Positions 27,279 through 38,318 are shown, numbered from the stretch's first letter. The stretch is DNA of 47,500 bases from Symbiodinium natans (GCA_905221605.1 CAJNDS010002535.1:712501-760000); one strand, 5' to 3'. Numbers and translations are program-made. The notes: generated from the sequence alone by a model not told the origin.

Positions 27279-27362
27279 GGGGGTTTCCGAAATTCGGGAC
27301 CCATTGGGATCGGATTATTTGGGCATCTCTATTTTTAGGGGTCCCTATGTTCGTAAAGCCCC
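27279..27362. mobile_element. MITE-A copy
   Basis: Starts GGGGGTTTCCGAAATTCGGG and ends GTCCCTATGTTCGTAAAGCC. About 84 bp. A CCCTAAA/CCCTACA patch follows at 27435-27485. Confidence 0.6.
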
Positions 27363-27505
27363 AAATGGCTCGATGTTGTGGGCAGGGTTGTCCAGCTTTA
27401 AGAGGGCGGTTCTGGCCATCGCCCTTTACCCTATGAAACCCTAAACCCTAAACCCTACACCCTACACCCTAAACCCCTAAACCCTACACTCCCCTTTGCC
27501 CCAAG

Positions 27506-27553
27506 GCATCCTGCGAGTGCCACTACACTCCCGGCACCTGTGACGCTTGCAAG
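27506..27553 (+). CDS. Exon candidate, gene W, cysteine-rich
   Basis: The acceptor is CTTTGCCCCAAG|G. The frame reads ASCECHYTPGTCDACK and ends AAG|GCCCAT, a GC donor. Four cysteines and a histidine (CxCH..CxxC) would suit metal binding, though no named finger is matched. Phase 0 fits the exon at 27749. A TTTAGGG array at 27578-27645 fills the intron. Confidence 0.5.
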
Positions 27554-27748
27554 GCCCATGACCTTGGGGGGAAACATTAGGGTTTAGGGTTTAGGGGGTT
27601 TAGGGTCTAGGGGGTTTAGGGTTTAGGGGGTTTAGGGTTTAGGGTCGAATTTTTTCAAGATGGGCAAACGACAGGATGCGGCCTGCATCTGTTTCGTTTA
27701 GCTGTGGGGGTGAGTCTCAGAATCTGCGTTTCCTCATGTGAGTTCCAG

Positions 27749-27973
27749 AAGCTGGAGAGGCCTCCGTATCAAGCCTTGGGGAAACATGTCTTTGGCGCAT
27801 TCGATAACGTAATTGCGTTGGGTGCGGAGCAGCCACATTCAGGAGAGGGAGGGGAACGTGTCAGCAAAAGAGTCAAGAACATGGCCTTGAGTCAGGAACG
27901 GGAAAGCCACGACGGGGAAACCGGGAGAAGACAAGCAATTCCGGCAAGCGCCGGTTTTGCTCGTGATGTGTAG
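27749..27973 (+). CDS. Terminal exon of gene W
   Basis: The acceptor is GTGAGTTCCAG. There are 74 codons and TAG: KLERPPYQALGKHVFGAFDN, VIALGAEQPHSGEGGERVSK, RVKNMALSQERESHDGETGR, then RQAIPASAGFARDV. Hydrophilic, with mixed charge. A second plus-strand frame with basic, proline-rich sequence follows at 27989-28207 and holds an internal GTAAGG. It is not called. No family recognised. Confidence 0.5.
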   Translation, partial: KLERPPYQALGKHVFGAFDNVIALGAEQPHSGEGGERVSKRVKNMALSQERESHDGETGRRQAIPASAGFARDV

Positions 27974-28437
27974 AACTAATGGATTCTTGTGGGAAGAATT
28001 CGTGCCCGAGTGACCACCGACGCTTGGCAAGCCAGAGCGGTGACTGGGGCACAAATTCAACCCGAAAGATCTCCCAAAAAGCCTCCACAGTTTGCTCTCG
28101 TAAGGGCACCCAAAGGGCTCCCGCAAGATGCACGCGCAGTGGCCCATAGACCCAAAACATCCGAAGCACAACCTGGCCAAGCTCCCAGGGCACAAAAGGC
28201 TTCCTGAATTCCTCTCGCTAGTTTTTTGATCTTGTCCGGGCTGTTTGCGACTTTGTTTCGTGGATGTGGCCGTGTCCAGCATGCTGTTTCAGCCTCCCGA
28301 GCCGCGAATGTTTTGGGTCCTAGCTGCCCGCAGCCCCCGAATCCCTCCAGTAGGCTGCAGGCTTCAGTGGACATGATCGTTTCCTTGAGGCGCTCTTCGG
28401 GAGTGGCCCGAATTGCACGCCCAGGGCCGCGACCTCA

Positions 28438-28481
28438 GGGTTTAGGGTTTAGTGTTTAGGGTTTAGGGTTTAGGGTTTAGG
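28438..28481 (+). repeat. Short telomere-like array (TTTAGGG)n
   Basis: Six heptamers. A second block lies at 28842-28895, upstream of the next exon. Overlapping frames on both strands between 27990 and 28800 are inconclusive. Confidence 0.85.
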
Positions 28482-28933
28482 GCCACTAGCAAGGTAAGAG
28501 TTCAGCCGAGCAATCGGAGCCGAAGCCTCACAAGACCAATCCCCCAGGACAACGGGAGCCAAAAACCCAACCGCCAAGAACTTCCCCCCGAGGCAGCCAA
28601 AACCCAAAGACAAGTCGGGGGTTCTTACCATTGCGCCTTGACTGTTGTTGCCTCGAAAGAAGTTTCTCATTGGCTTTGGTTGTGACTGTTTCAGCAGTTT
28701 TCTTGCGAAAGGGTATGGTGGGCCCGTTGCCTTCTTGAACCACCGCAAGCGCATTCAAGCAATGCCTGGAACACCACGGAATGAGATAAGGCAAACCATT
28801 TCCAGAGCAAATTGCGGGACTCTCATGCGCACCCCATGCAGCGGTTTAGGGTTTAGGGTCTAGGGTTTAGGGTTTTAGGGTTGAGGGTTTTAGGGTTGAT
28901 ATCAGCTTGGCTGCCCGTTTGCTTCGTTTACAG

Positions 28934-29032
28934 GCGATGCGGCGGCTGACGCTGGGCGCGGACCAGGAGCACCGCCTCAACAGCCACTCGGCGACTCTCG
29001 CAAGACTCATGTTCCAGGACACTGAAACCTGG
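28934..29032 (+). CDS. Exon of gene V
   Basis: TTTGCTTCGTTTACAG|G and TGG|GTAGCT are canonical splice sites. There are 33 codons, AMRRLTLGADQEHRLNSHSA then TLARLMFQDTETW, in phase 0. It would join in phase to the exon at 32194. No family recognised; helical and charged. Confidence 0.65.
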
Positions 29033-29800
29033 GTAGCTCACTTTTAACCCTTTTTGGGTATATATGATCCTATTGTCAAATGAAGGTTAGCCTCTTTTAG
29101 GGCTGAGGTACTCAGCCCCGAAGTAGGAAAAGCCCCTTGGTGCTGGTTCCTTTCGGAGTTCAGGCTACCGGCGGTTGCACCTCAAGCGGCACCCCTGCTG
29201 AGCTGCAGAGCTGAGAAAACAGGGCTCCTCATGGGACGGTGCAGATTTTACATGATGACGTAGCTCACTGCATAACACTTTCAACCTTTGGCCTTTATCC
29301 ACCGTTTATGGCCCCAACGATAAATCTCTGTGTAGACTCGAAAGTTAACCCCTGAATTTTTGTGGGGTACTCAACAACTAGGGGAACAAGCCGTTCAGGT
29401 CAGCAAGTCGTCGTGTCGACTTTCTAGCTATATAACCCCCCTCCTACCGCATCATGACAAGTGAACTGTTGCAGCCAGTTGTTCCTTAAGCCCTTGCTAA
29501 GCGCGGCTTGCATTGAGCATATACTGCAGATCCCATCGCATCTCTGTAGCGCCCCAAGCCAACTGCTTGCGAGCTCTTTGAAAGTGGTTCCTGGAAATAT
29601 GCCACCATGCTCGTGTGACGTCGTGTTGCTCGAAATGACGAGGTTTTTAGCATGCAGAAGGCGGATGGGTTAACTTTACTTCTCTTTTGGGCACCAGAAG
29701 GCCTCGTCGGCCTGAACCCATCATACCACTCAGACCCTAAGCCCTAACCCTGTAGCCCTAAGAATTCAAGGGAGCCTCAACCCCTGAAAGCCCTCAACCC
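29033..29800. other. Unassigned, AT-richer region
   Basis: No exon with paired splice signals is seen. A short frame after TTCAG at 29160 and a tiny ATG frame at 29454 were considered too weak. Telomere-like repeats are nearly absent. Confidence 0.4.
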
Positions 29801-30148
29801 TTGCCAGTAGGAGCGCTTCCATATCCCAAACTCAGTTCTGCTGCAGCATTGCCAGAGGTTTCCCAAAGTGTTGTCAGGCCACTTCCACCCGTTTCTAGGA
29901 CTGAGCGCTGTTTCTGTGCAAGCATCTTCAAAGTTTCGATGGGCGTCGTGCCGGTGCTTCGTTCTCTTCAAAGCGCCCGGTCTTTTTTTGCAGAGTGCAT
30001 AGCTCGACTTGCTTCGGATCCTGCTCTCGGCTTCTGCCCTGGTTCAGTGCAGTCGTTTTTCATTGGGATGTTCAGCAATCGCACTACAGAGAGAGCGCCT
30101 CAGACGAAATGGCATGTGGCAGCAAATGTCTTCGGATCCTTCGCCTGA
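29801..30148 (+). CDS. Hypothetical ORF
   Basis: A 115-codon frame (first codon TTG) containing LPEVSQSVVRPLPPVSRTER and SARSFFAECIARLASDPALG, ending TGA. Residue use is protein-like. There is no ATG at the start and no obvious acceptor, so it may be an exon or chance. No family recognised. Confidence 0.3.
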   Translation: MPVGALPYPKLSSAAALPEVSQSVVRPLPPVSRTERCFCASIFKVSMGVVPVLRSLQSARSFFAECIARLASDPALGFCPGSVQSFFIGMFSNRTTERAPQTKWHVAANVFGSFA

Positions 30149-30659
30149 GGTTCTGGGTTTCGGCGGCATTTTGTTATTTTCAGGCGCTGTTTCCATTATT
30201 CTCTAAACTCCTCAAGCTCCTGCCTGGACGTTTGTGGATCAGAGATGCCCCTCCCTTTTCGCACATCCTCGACTTCATTGGGGCGGAATCATCTTGACGC
30301 TTCATGGGGGGCATTGGCTCCATGAGTCCCCCCGATGTTGCAAGAAGCGAGCACGGAAATGCGGTCACCCTAAGCCCCTTACACCCCTTACACCCCTAAA
30401 CCCCCCTAAAGCCCCTAAAGCCCCCGAAGGCCCTAAAACCCATCAACCCCTTTTTTGCGCCTGGGGATGCCGCTTTGAGCTCAGCAGAACCTGGGGGTTG
30501 GGTGGCTGCTCTTCGGGCAAAGTGAGGACAGAAGAGGGTTTAGGGTTTCGGCTTTAGGGCTTTGGGGGGGGGTTTCGAGGTTGAGGGGGCTTAGGGGGTG
30601 CAGGGAGGGGGGTTCAGGGGGTTCAATAGGGGTTTAGGGGGGTTTCCTGGAGTATTTAG

Positions 30660-31136
30660 GGGGGGTTAGAGATTAGGCGGAGTTTAGGGGGCTTAGGGGG
30701 CTTAGGGGGTTTGGGGTTTTGGGGGGGGATTGGGGATCAGATTGGCTTTTTGTGCAGGATAGTGAGTGTTAATGCCTTGCTTCTCTGTGGGTTTGGGGTA
30801 GACGGCAGCTGCTATGCATGCTTGCAACAACAACAACAACAAGAGCCACATCTGCTTCTACTACTAACCGAACATCTGCTGCTGCTAACACCACGGCTAC
30901 TGCTTTCATACTTTGGAGGAGGAGCAGGAGTAACGAGAAGGAGTAGTAGCAGTAGCAGTATAGGACGTAGCAGTAGCCGTAGCAGTAGCCGTACTCCGGA
31001 TGTTCTTCCGAAGCAAAGTGTGTGATCATGGACTGGCCATTCGCACTCACTGGGAACATGGATGCAATCATCGTGCGGACATTGGGGTAGTTGGTAGGGG
31101 TGTGCCTCCTCCTACTACGACGACGACTACTACCAG

Positions 31137-31213
<77 letters not shown>

Positions 31214-31215
31214 TG
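30660..31215. repeat. Simple-sequence cluster ending in (ACT)n
   Basis: GGGGGTTTAGGGG-rich DNA (30560-30740), (CAA)n at 30826-30842, AGT/AGC-rich triplets (30935-30995) and a pure (ACT) run of about 80 bp at 31131-31212. The T-rich tract 31280-31480 follows. No gene is supported in 30300-32190; a Lys-rich minus-strand frame (31652-31302) is the shadow of the T-rich strand. Confidence 0.75.
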
Positions 31216-32193
31216 CCTACTAGGCTAACGCCTTGTTCGTGACGCTGTGTTTTCCTCTACTTCCCACTGTTTTTACACGGGTGTTGAGCTGATTTTACAT
31301 TCTATTTTTTTGTTGTTATGTTGTTTTTGTTCTGTTCTTTTGTTTGCATGCTGTTGAAAACATCTTTTCCTTTTCGAGATTCTTCGCAGTTTTGCTTGGG
31401 CCGGGTTTTGCACGTCATTTTGTTGTCGATTGTTTTCGCGCTTTTCGGTACTTTGTTTTGTCTTGTTTTTCCTGGTCTGTCGGGCCACCTAGCTTTTTGC
31501 TCGGGTTTTCTGCGCTTTTTCGCTCCTTCGGCATTGACAGTGTCTCCTTTCGCCTTGCGTAAAACGACTTGTTCGCCCAGCATCTTTGTGGTTTGCCTTG
31601 CCTCCGTCTTGTCGGGGTCGGGGGGGGGTAACAACGTCCAGTCCTGCAGCAACTGCTTCTGAGCTCTACTGATGTTCTCTTGGGTTTGTGGCTTAAGTCT
31701 GTTCAGCCTGTCGGTGTTTTTGGGATTGCCAGCATTAGGCTTAGGGTGGGTTTACTCTCAACGCCCAAACCCTAACCCTCAGTCCTAAATCTTGTACTCA
31801 GCATTCGAATTTGGGCTTTTCTTGGGGGGGATGAGGGTCTTGAAGAGCTTTAGGGATTTGGGCTTGCGCTGCTTTTTTGGGTGAGTGACGGGTGGGTCAC
31901 GGGCCACGGGCTCAGGGTGTAAGGTTCAGGATTTTCTGCCCGCTTCGTTTAGGGTTCAGGGTGAAGGTTGAGACTTCAGGGTCTGCGGTCAAAGTACGCG
32001 AACTGTTTTGGCCTGGACGGTTTCGGGCTTGCTATGAAAGGCTTAGGGTTTAGGTTTGATTCTTCAGGGTGTGCCCGAAACCCTAAACCGATGTTTGCCC
32101 CCGCTTTTGAGAACAGGCGTAAAAAGAGTTTGCTTATGCTTGCATGCTATGTGTGTCGTTGTAAATGTGTGGTTCTTGCCTAGATTTATGCAG

Positions 32194-32226
32194 GACATGG
32201 CCCGCGCAGTCTGGAAGATGCTGCAG
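32194..32226 (+). CDS. Exon of gene V, GC donor
   Basis: CTAGATTTATGCAG|G is the acceptor. The frame reads DMARAVWKMLQ and ends CAG|GCGCGG, the same donor type as at 7378. It is phase 0 and joins in frame to 32345. If not spliced here, the frame runs on to TGA at 32253 and would be a terminal exon. Confidence 0.45.
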
Positions 32227-32344
32227 GCGCGGAAAGTTCAGAGACAGAGCTGAGTTTGAAGTTGTACTAGGGGTTGCCCAAGCCGCTAAGCCCTACACAA
32301 GCCCTAAACCCCACTCCCCCAAGCCCGCACTGGGCTGTAAGCAG

Positions 32345-32417
32345 GCGTTCAACGCCAACATCCTTGTGCGGATGGCCGCGGGGTGGCTCAGGGAGCAGTT
32401 GTCACAAAAGAAGGGAA
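32345..32417 (+). CDS. Exon of gene V
   Basis: TGGGCTGTAAGCAG|G is the acceptor. The frame reads AFNANILVRMAAGWLREQLS then QKKG. Together with the exon at 32194 it makes a continuous amphipathic helix-like stretch. The donor is uncertain (GT at 32401 or 32418). Confidence 0.5.
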
Positions 32418-32653
32418 GTTCTCCAGGGTTTAGGGCCTTAAGGTTCCTGTGGGCCCAGCTGAGGAACTTGACATGCTGGTCTTGTCAAAGTCCCAGCGTC
32501 CTTGTGAGATTTCAAGCACCACAGCCCAGAAACCCCAAACCCCAAACCCTGAACCCTCAGCACATGCGAAACTCTCCGGTCATCCAGAGAATTTTTCTTC
32601 TCGCGAGCCTTAAGCCTTCACGCTGAGGTCTCATGTCTACGTACTCCCTAAAT

Positions 32654-32752
32654 GGGGGTTTGGGAAAATTAGGGCGTACCTTATTGGGTCCTTATTCTAA
32701 GGGGATCCTACGATTTGGGGTCTATTTTCGGGGTCCCCTATATTCGACATCC
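32654..32752. mobile_element. MITE-A copy, decayed right end
   Basis: Starts GGGGGTTTGGGAAAATTAGG. The interior TACCTTATTGGGTCCTTATT matches the copy at 8417. The right end, CCCCTATATTCG, is shortened. Confidence 0.55.
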
Positions 32753-32904
32753 TTAAGCCCGCAGACGCACGAATTGGGCCGTGAACCCAACCTTGATGAA
32801 GCCATGGGCCTCCCTCCTGCGAAAAGACATTCGGAAGACGGAGCCCTAAACCCCAAGGGAAGCCCTGAACGGATGGACATTCTTCCTTTGCTCTTTACCT
32901 GCAG

Positions 32905-32991
32905 GTCAAAGTCCTTCGGGCTAGCCGGTTTTTCGGATGCAGTGTTCGAATCTCGGGATGCTCGACTATCTACCGGCTTCGCCTGGCCTGA
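32905..32991 (+). CDS. Terminal exon candidate
   Basis: TTGCTCTTTACCTGCAG|G is a strong acceptor. The frame reads VKVLRASRFFGCSVRISGCS then TIYRLRLA and TGA. Basic and hydrophobic. It may be the last exon of gene V, but the linking phase cannot be set because the previous donor is uncertain. Confidence 0.4.
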   Translation, partial: VKVLRASRFFGCSVRISGCSTIYRLRLA

Positions 32992-33763
32992 CGGTTCCTG
33001 AGAGCCGCAACCCGAAACCCGCCCCAAAAATCCAAACACCCTAGTCCCTAAACTCTAAACTCAAAACCCTAAACCCTAAACCCTAAACCCCGTACCCGAA
33101 ACCCTACACCCCCCAAAAGCACCAAACTTTTGTGCATCCTGGGCCTGTGAGGTGTTCAGCCACGGCCTTGGATGTGCTTTCTGGGCTACTTCTATGGAAT
33201 CTAGGCCACCCAAACCGAAGGTTTTTAGGCACAATGCTGTAGCTCTTAGTTGTCAAGTCTTTCTAGGCGCCATAGGGGGGGGTGGGCGGGTTGGCTGGGA
33301 CAATGCCGCTTTCGTTGAGATTTCAGTTCGTCAGGGCTTCCTTAGCAATGGGTTGTGCCCAGAAAACGGAAGGTTCTCATGTTCTTCATGTATCTGTTTA
33401 GCCTGAGCCCTAAGTCACAAATGTTGGTCGTCGTGTAAGATCTGCTGTCGTTTACGTTTTTCTGGAACAGGAAGGTTTGAGGGAAGAACCACCCTTGATA
33501 CAACAGGAGGCTTGCTAGGATGTCTCCAGACAGCATTTGTTTGATCCCTTGATCTGTCCATGGTAGCCCAGAACAGGATCATTAGGCAAGTTTGCAGAAG
33601 TCTGCTCATACTTCGGGTTAGGGTTCAGGGTCAGGGCCTGTTTAATTCATTGGAGTTCTAGGGTCTTCCAGTCCGGTCAGCACGAAGTAGCGAAGGAAGC
33701 TGGGCAAAAGGTGTAGAAAGTTGAAAACTTGGAGGGGCAGGAAAGAAGCTCCCTTGCGATACG

Positions 33764-33865
33764 TTGGGATGTTCCCCCTTATACTAGCAGTCCTTAGTAG
33801 GATTATAGTACCCCCCCCATTATCATCCCTTCTAAGGACTGTTAGTATCAGGGGAACATCCCAAG
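33764..33865. mobile_element. MITE-B copy with target-site duplication
   Basis: TTGGGATGTTCCCCCTTATA at the left and its complement ending GGGGAACATCCCAA at the right. GCGATAC flanks both sides (GCGATACG and GCGATACA), matching an 8-bp target duplication at seven positions. About 100 bp, non-coding. Confidence 0.75.
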
Positions 33866-34049
33866 CGATACATCTTATGCCTGGCCTCGCGGAGGTGTGC
33901 TGGCTTTGGCACCCGTTCCCTGGCAGCTGGACGAGCCTTTGTTTCTGGGCGCCATAGAGGCACGCCACTACTTGTAATTACTCGTATGACTACTGGTACC
34001 ACCGCCTCCACCACACCATGACGACCAGAATGACGGCTGCGACTACAAG

Positions 34050-34346
34050 TATGCGACGACTACGACAGCAACTGCTACTTGTTGCAGGGCCCTTCCTGCA
34101 AGCCTTGATTTTGCGGGTAGTTTCAAGGTGCGCCGTACGCACTACTTGGGTGAATACTTGGGTGACTGAGCTGCGTCCAGCTGTGATCCAGCTTGAGCTG
34201 GTTGGGCATACATACTGTTTCTGCACCCTGGCCATCTTTGCCTCAGATATGTGAGCTCCTTTGAACTTCGTTTTCCCAAAGCCAGCCTCAACCCTGTAAA
34301 TCGCAGCCGCATCTATGCTGGGCTCTAGCTCTGTCAGGGCAGGCAA
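34050..34346 (-). CDS. Minus-strand exon candidate
   Basis: Read on the minus strand, CCCGCTCTCGCGCAG precedes LPALTELEPSIDAAAIYRVE, AGFGKTKFKGAHISEAKMAR and VQKQYVCPTSSSWITAGRSS. The open frame extends to 33990, but protein character fades after about 34050. A second minus frame (34648-34382), with VTSLKYANHQTHSQKVLQAI, lies just upstream of it. These are the best minus-strand candidates in the window. No family recognised. Confidence 0.35.
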
Positions 34347-34848
34347 CTGCGCGAGAGCGGGTGCACCAAACTGCCTCAGCCTCAGAAGAGCTGTTTATGC
34401 AGTGTTCGGAGGGGGTTGTTCAGGGAGGGGTGCTTTGCCTCTGGTAGGTGCAGTCGCTGTTGCTGTCTTGGCATGCGCGTGGACATATCGTGGACGTCTT
34501 GTAGGCAGATCGCTTCTTGGATGGCCTGCAACACCTTCTGGGAGTGTGTTTGGTGATTGGCATACTTTAGAGAAGTGACCCGAGGAAGTTGAGGCCATAA
34601 ACTGCAGCTGCTTGTTGCTTGTCCCGCCACGCCATCCTCAGCTGCCACCCGGGTTTAGGGTTGAAGAAGGTTTAGGATTTCGGGGCTTAAAAAGATTTCG
34701 GTTTCAGAGGTTTAGGAGGATTTGGGTTTTTTGAGGTTGAGGGGGGTTGCCGTCTAGGGCTGAAGAGGTTCAAGAGGTTTCAGGGGCTCATATGAGGCCC
34801 CAGCTGCCGCTTCCCTGTGTGGGACTCATTGCCGACTGGTTCCCGCAG

Positions 34849-34915
34849 CACGGGCCCCAAAGTTCTTTACCTCGGGATCCGCGCTTCAGGCCACGGGTTG
34901 CCAATACAGTTTCAT
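34849..34915 (+). CDS. Exon of gene X
   Basis: GACTGGTTCCCGCAG and CAT|GTGAGT are textbook splice sites. The frame reads TGPKVLYLGIRASGHGLPIQ then FH. It ends in phase 0, matching the phase-0 start at 36529. No family recognised. Confidence 0.6.
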
Positions 34916-35156
34916 GTGAGTGTTGCGTGCAATTTTATGTACAAGGGTTCTGCATGTGGCCACTCGGAAGAACCCTTCAGGCATCAGATGGTTAAGGAAT
35001 TGGTGGGTTCAGAGTCTTTAAATTCATTTGCAAAGTTGCCCCCCACCGAAGTCTAGTGCCCAAGCATGCGGCATGAAACAGTGTGTTTGGGCATTGGTTG
35101 AGAAAGCGCTTTTTGCATCTTTGGGAGGCTGCCTTTAAGAAATCTTGTCAAGAACT

Positions 35157-35270
35157 GGGGGGTTTACGATAATCAGAGCGACCCCGAAGACAGACCCGCA
35201 AGTAGTAGGATTCCTTTATACTAAGGACCCCAACGTGGTATCCCGGTATCCCCAATATCGTAAACCCCCC
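35157..35270. mobile_element. MITE-A copy with intact ends
   Basis: Starts GGGGGGTTTACGATAATCAG and ends CCCCAATATCGTAAACCCCC, a near-perfect inverted repeat. It lies in the proposed intron of gene X. Confidence 0.7.
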
Positions 35271-35377
35271 ACATTGCTTCCATGACCTTGTCTCATGCCA
35301 AAGTGTCGCAGCGTGTGTCTCTCTGCCTAATTGCCGGCTCGGCTGGCATGCAGAACTGCTGCGAGGATATGTACACC

Positions 35378-36528
<1,151 letters not shown>

Positions 36529-36780
36529 CTACTCCAACCCTCGTGCCTCGGGACCGTCCTTATAACATCCATCGCGAGAGAAGTGGAAAGCATCGCAGAC
36601 TTCATCTTCAAGCCTGAGATCCCACACCCTGCACGAGGGACGGCAGCGCACGTAACTTATGTTTACATACTCCATACCAGACCAGGGATGGCAAATGTCG
36701 TCCTTGTTAGTCGTGAGAACGGCAGTCTGGGGTTGCCTCCGGTCATAACCATCCCTAACCACTGGTGGCCATTTCCTTGA
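36529..36780 (+). CDS. Terminal exon of gene X
   Basis: The CA repeat ends in CACAG, after which 83 codons run to TGA. They contain LGTVLITSIAREVESIADFI, FKPEIPHPARGTAAHVTYVY, ILHTRPGMANVVLVSRENGS and LGLPPVITIPNHWWPFP. The sequence is convincingly protein-like, with beta-strand-type hydrophobic alternation. No family is recognised. The GTG at 36583 is internal, not a start. Confidence 0.6.
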   Translation, partial: LLQPSCLGTVLITSIAREVESIADFIFKPEIPHPARGTAAHVTYVYILHTRPGMANVVLVSRENGSLGLPPVITIPNHWWPFP

Positions 36781-37013
36781 GGCCGGACAACTTGCGGACC
36801 AGGCAGGGGTTTAGGCTTTGGGGTTTGGGGAGGATCAATACGACCCTCCAGTTCTTCTGGTGGAGGATTTGGGGTTTTTGGGTGTGCGAGGAGACGTTAT
36901 CACTACTCTCCATTGCTGGGTGACAAGGTTGCAACAGTATTCATAGTGCTAGTACAGAGTGACTAGATACATGTACCGCTTCGAATAACTGTTGCTCACT
37001 GCTGCTGCTTCAG

Positions 37014-37137
37014 TTGAACGCGAGGCTGTCAGGATTTGCGGCTTTTCGACATGCATTGCTACTGTGCATAGTCTGCATGGTCCTCGCAATGTGTTGTCGG
37101 TTTTGGGCATATTGCATGGGCTGGTGCCTTCCCTCAG
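37014..37137 (+). CDS. Exon 1 (of those visible) of gene Y, GC donor
   Basis: CACTGCTGCTGCTTCAG is the acceptor. The frame reads EREAVRICGFSTCIATVHSL, HGPRNVLSVLGILHGLVPSL and ends CTCAG|GCTAAACCC. The telomere-like repeat therefore begins at the 5' splice site itself. The two leftover bases (AG) join C of the next exon to make a Ser codon. Confidence 0.6.
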
Positions 37138-37262
37138 GCTAAACCCTAAACCCTAGATCCTTAACCCTAAGCCCTAAACCCTGAACCAACCTTCGGTTTC
37201 CCGAAGCCCTAAACAATCTGGGGTTTTTGGGGGTCGCCCCCAGCAGATCTTTCTTGTGCCAG

Positions 37263-37357
37263 CTTGGCCACGTTGGAGCAGTGGATGCGGGCACTGCCCC
37301 TGTGGGAGCCAATCCAGGAGAAGGAGCCGACGGCGAAGCCATACTTTAGACCTGGAG
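37263..37357 (+). CDS. Exon 2 of gene Y
   Basis: ATCTTTCTTGTGCCAG is the acceptor. The frame reads LATLEQWMRALPLWEPIQEK then EPTAKPYFRPG and a last G before GTCCATGG. Tryptophan- and proline-rich. The frame also runs on to TAG at 37393 inside the inverted-repeat element, but splicing there gives a better continuation. Confidence 0.6.
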
Positions 37358-37501
37358 GTCCATGGTACTTGTTCGCCAATGATAACTGTACTTAGAATTG
37401 TACTTCTTACCATATTAGGGAACTTTAGCGGCCTATAAGTGGGTCATAAGTGCAGTGATAATTGGTCAATGAGTGCCATGAACCTCCAAGTAGGTATTTA
37501 G
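37358..37501 (+). mobile_element. MITE-E element forming a whole intron (introner candidate)
   Basis: Inverted repeats of about 50 bp lie at 37345-37397 and 37446-37501: GGAGGTCCATGGTACTTG at the left, and the right read in reverse gives GGAGGTTCATGGCACTCA. The intron starts GTCCATGG inside the left repeat and ends GGTATTTAG at the right end. A single arm recurs at about 38158-38195. Confidence 0.65.
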
Positions 37502-37608
37502 AGAATCATGATTCCATGTTCGCCTTAGAAGTTGCCCCCTTTCGAGCCATCCCACGTGAACCAATGATGTGGCGTCGGGGGAGATGTGCCCCAAAGGATT
37601 CCTTGGAG
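37502..37608 (+). CDS. Exon 3 of gene Y
   Basis: It starts with AG, completing a Glu codon with the G left by exon 2. It then reads NHDSMFALEVAPFRAIPREP and MMWRRGRCAPKDSLE, ending GAG|GTTTTG in phase 0. The in-phase junction across the element supports the model. Confidence 0.6.
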
Positions 37609-37787
37609 GTTTTGGGGTTAAGGGTTGAGAGTTTAGGGCTTAGCAGGTTCGGCGAGATTGTGCATTTTTGTCTGGGTCTGACGCAGAGAGTCGGAGCCGT
37701 TGCCCTATCCTTATCACCGCCAGAACAAGGACCAGAAAGTTCAACGGGAGACATCAGAAGAACTCGCATTCTCAGAACACACAAATA

Positions 37788-37868
37788 ACCCTAAACCCCG
37801 AACCCTAAACCCTAGACCGTAAACCCCAAAACCCTAAACCCCAAACCCTAAACCCTACACCCCAAACC
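37788..37868 (-). repeat. Telomere-like array within a gene Y intron
   Basis: CCCTAAA and CCCCAAA units end about 12 bases before the acceptor of exon 4. A TTTAGGG array in the opposite orientation follows that exon at 37988-38048. Confidence 0.9.
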
Positions 37869-37880
37869 TCTTTCGCGCAG

Positions 37881-37961
37881 GACATCCTCCCTGCTGCTGA
37901 GAGTATGCCGGATGGCCCAACCCTGACGAAGCGCCGGAACAACGCGGCGCTGCTGGCCGCG
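37881..37961 (+). CDS. Exon 4 of gene Y
   Basis: CCTCTTTCGCGCAG|G is the acceptor. There are 27 codons, DILPAAESMPDGPTLTKRRN then NAALLAA, before GTGACC. Phase 0 on both sides, consistent with exon 3. The gene probably continues downstream, but no next exon is certain. Confidence 0.6.
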
Positions 37962-38318
37962 GTGACCATCGGCCCGGCCCCCCAACCAAGGGTTTAGGGT
38001 TTAGGGTTTAGGGTTAGGGTTTAGGGTTTAGGGTTTAGGGTTGAGGGTTCTGAAGTGTGCCCTTGGGTTGTTTATGGTATATAAAGGGGCATCTAGGGGG
38101 TCACCTTTTGAGGGCCCATGCTAAGGGACAAGGTAGCAGGCGCAAGGGGGCTTTATTGAATACTTGGAGGTTCATGGTAAACATTAGCCAATATATCTCC
38201 TCGGCCATGCAAGTGTAATCCTGGCACTATTGCCGCAATGCCACACCCGTGTCTCTGCTTGTCAGGGTTTTTGCTGATCTTCGTTTGCCATGGTCATGGT
38301 TGATTCGCTGGTGCTTTC

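Noticed and set aside
31302-31652. Lys-rich minus-strand 116-codon ORF and its T-rich plus partner
   Set aside because: Strand composition bias (T-rich) explains both. No splice signals.
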